Below are positions 5,398 to 6,611 of a DNA stretch of 6,611 nt, in pieces. The notes under the pieces are model-generated. The model was not told the origin of the DNA. It did not search any database and saw only the letters and a program-made list of their open reading frames with translations. The stretch comes from Candidatus Eiseniibacteriota bacterium. Lineage in GTDB: Bacteria > Eisenbacteria > RBG-16-71-46. Position 1 is the first letter of the stretch. Each line of letters begins with the position of its first letter. The stretch is taken from positions 1 to 6,611 of the forward strand of contig JADJLL010000052.1 of NCBI GenBank assembly GCA_016710095.1, read 5' to 3'. A program made the position numbers and the translations under genes.

Positions 5398-6611
5398 CAG
5401 CTGAGCTTCGGGCGCCTCGTGGTTCGCGCTCGACCTGCCGCCGGGGCAGGGCGGACCGCCGGTGTTCGACGCGGACCGCTACCGCGCGATGGCCGGAGCG
5501 TTTCCCGGTCCGCCGAGCCTCGAGATCGCGCACGACTACGCCGCGCTCGTGTCGTGCGGTCCGTTCCGCAGGATGGCGCCGGGGCAGACGCTCGAGTTCG
5601 AGCCGCGCTCGTGTGCGCGCCGGTGCTCGACAGCGTCGTCACGACGCTCCGCTCGCCGCGATCACGCGGCGGGGCGCGTGGATCTCGCGGTGCCGGACAC
5701 TGACGGCGAGCGCCCATCGGCCAGTACGACGCCGGCAAGAGCGGCTTCACCGGACACGAGACCTGCTACGAGGCGCCGCCGGGGCTGAACTTCTTGATGG
5801 ACCCGCACTGCTTCCAGAGTACCCGGGTGGACTTCGACGGGGCCGCCGGACCTGATGGAGCCGATGCCGCACGGCACCTGTGTGTGGGCGGACCTCGATT
5901 GCGACGCGTGCACCGGTTTCGGCGGCAACGAGACGCAGTCGCGCTGGAGCGATCCCGGCGCGCGTGCCGCCCTCGCCGGCCTTTCACGCGACGCCGGGCG
6001 ACGACGTCGCGATCGCCGGGGACAACTCGCCCGAAGTCGCGCTGGTCGCGCCGACGGCGGCGCGCAGGGTGCGCCCGTGCGCTTCTCCGGCCACAACGTC
6101 TAACGTTGTCCGACTGGAAGCGCACGGCCTGGTCCCGGCCCGGAACGCTTCAGATGATCGCGTCGTTCGCGACGGACACGCTGCAGAGCCAGACGCTGCT
6201 CGCGTCGATCACGGATTCGACGGTGGACTACGACATCGTGCGCTACGGGCGGAAGCAGTACCCGATCGGGCGCTACTCGTCTCGAGGACCGGCGAGTGAA
6301 CGACGGTTTCGACTACTCTCCGTGGTCACGACGGTCGGCGAACGCGACGCACGCTCGTCTCGCCTCCCGCTCACGCTCGTCGAGCGATTCGAGAGCCGCT
6401 GCTCACGAACCTCGACTCCTCGTCACGCCGCGCGCCGAGGCGCGCACGGCCGCAGGGCAGCGCGTGGGTCGTGCCGAACCGCACCGTGCGCACGTCCGGT
6501 GGGAGCGGCCTGCCGGTCGCGGGCGACACGTTCGGCCGCCACATGGACTTCATGGGACCGGCTGCGCGCGGCGTGCACCGTGCGCGTGTGCGACGCCGCG
6601 GGCGATCTCGT
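5398..6611 (+). pseudogene. Exported protein, heavily frameshifted C-terminal part, cut by window end
   Basis: Coding text continues but jumps frame about a dozen times. Readable islands, in order: F-A-L-D-L-P-P-G-Q-G-G (5423-5455); M-A-P-G-Q-T-L-E-F-E (ending 5602); A-A-L-V-C-A-P-V-L-D-S-V-V-T-T (5602-5646); D-L-A-V-P-D-T-D-G-E-R-P (to 5715); I-G-Q-Y-D-A-G-K-S-G-F-T-G-H-E-T-C-Y (5716-5769) and on through M-D-P-H-C; M-E-P-M-P-H-G-T-C-V-W-A-D-L-D-C-D-A-C-T-G (5855-5917); P-P-S-P-A-F-H-A-T-P-G-D-D (about 5967-6005); R-F-S-G-H-N-V (to 6100), a TAA where Tyr is expected, then L-S-D-W-K-R-T-A-W; V-D-Y-D-I-V-R-Y-G-R-K-Q-Y-P-I-G-R-Y (about 6223-6276); V-N-D-G-F-D-Y; S-A-W-V-V-P-N (6459-6479); H-M-D-F-M-G (6540-6557); and C-T-V-R-V-C-D-A-A-G-D-L at the edge. 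The V-V-P-N ... V-R-V-x-D-A-A-G-D-L ending resembles a FlgD-Ig-like C-terminal domain of secreted proteins. That resemblance is from memory. Confidence 0.65.

Noticed and set aside
4706..5412. Programmed ribosomal frameshifting as the reason for the frame changes
   Set aside because: There is no slippery heptamer at the junctions, shifts go in both directions, and there are more than a dozen of them.
4608..5750. Uninterrupted 380-codon minus-strand open frame across the frameshifted gene
   Set aside because: It stays open through the indel region, which at first suggests the true gene is on this strand. However its product is low-complexity Arg/Ala/His/Val text, while the plus strand gives a signal peptide, acidic loops and beta-sandwich text in consecutive frames.
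5855..6299. Independent small genes (82 and 139 codons) downstream of the broken gene
   Set aside because: Each holds only part of the recognisable chain and switches to Arg-rich nonsense; no ribosome sites fit. They are pieces of the same frameshifted gene.

Overview
The window is high-GC (G/C-rich third codon positions throughout) bacterial DNA with two parts of very different quality. Bases 1-4206 hold compact, intact housekeeping-type genes. Bases 4379-6611 hold one long exported-protein gene that is broken by many single-base indels. The exported protein has an acidic Ca-binding-like repeat, N-G-T-E-T-L-type beta-sandwich text, Cys-rich motifs and a V-V-P-N ... A-A-G-D-L tail. From memory this style of protein is common in FCB-group bacteria such as Candidatus Eisenbacteria and relatives. 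That placement is an inference; no rRNA or marker gene is present to prove it.

Layout. 1-690 (-): rhomboid intramembrane serine protease. 691-896: divergent intergenic region with a plausible sigma70-like promoter for trxA. 897-1220 (+): thioredoxin. 1240-1273: perfect 13-bp hairpin with a pyrimidine/T-rich tail, the probable trxA terminator, between convergent genes. 4164 down to 1305 (-): a four-gene cluster read in the order small zinc-ribbon protein, HAD-family hydrolase, unrecognised 113-residue protein, bifunctional NAD(P)H-hydrate repair enzyme (Nnr). Gaps in this cluster are 22, 31 and 2 bp, so it is probably one operon. 4207-4378: divergent intergenic region with a candidate promoter for each side. 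4379-6611 (+): the broken exported-protein gene, cut by the window end.

How the genes fit together. Nnr repairs damaged NADH/NADPH hydrates and the HAD protein is probably a small-molecule phosphatase, so the minus-strand cluster has a metabolite-repair flavour. The zinc-ribbon protein and the 113-residue protein have no assigned role. Thioredoxin (cytosolic disulfide reduction) and rhomboid (membrane proteolysis) are separate units.

I found no CRISPR array, tRNA, rRNA, insertion sequence, phage gene or obvious defence system. The most notable signal is the exported-protein gene. By stitching frames by hand, a continuous protein can be followed from its signal peptide almost to the window end, across about 14 or more indels. 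The genes upstream show none. This points to sequence error near a contig end, or to a decaying gene.
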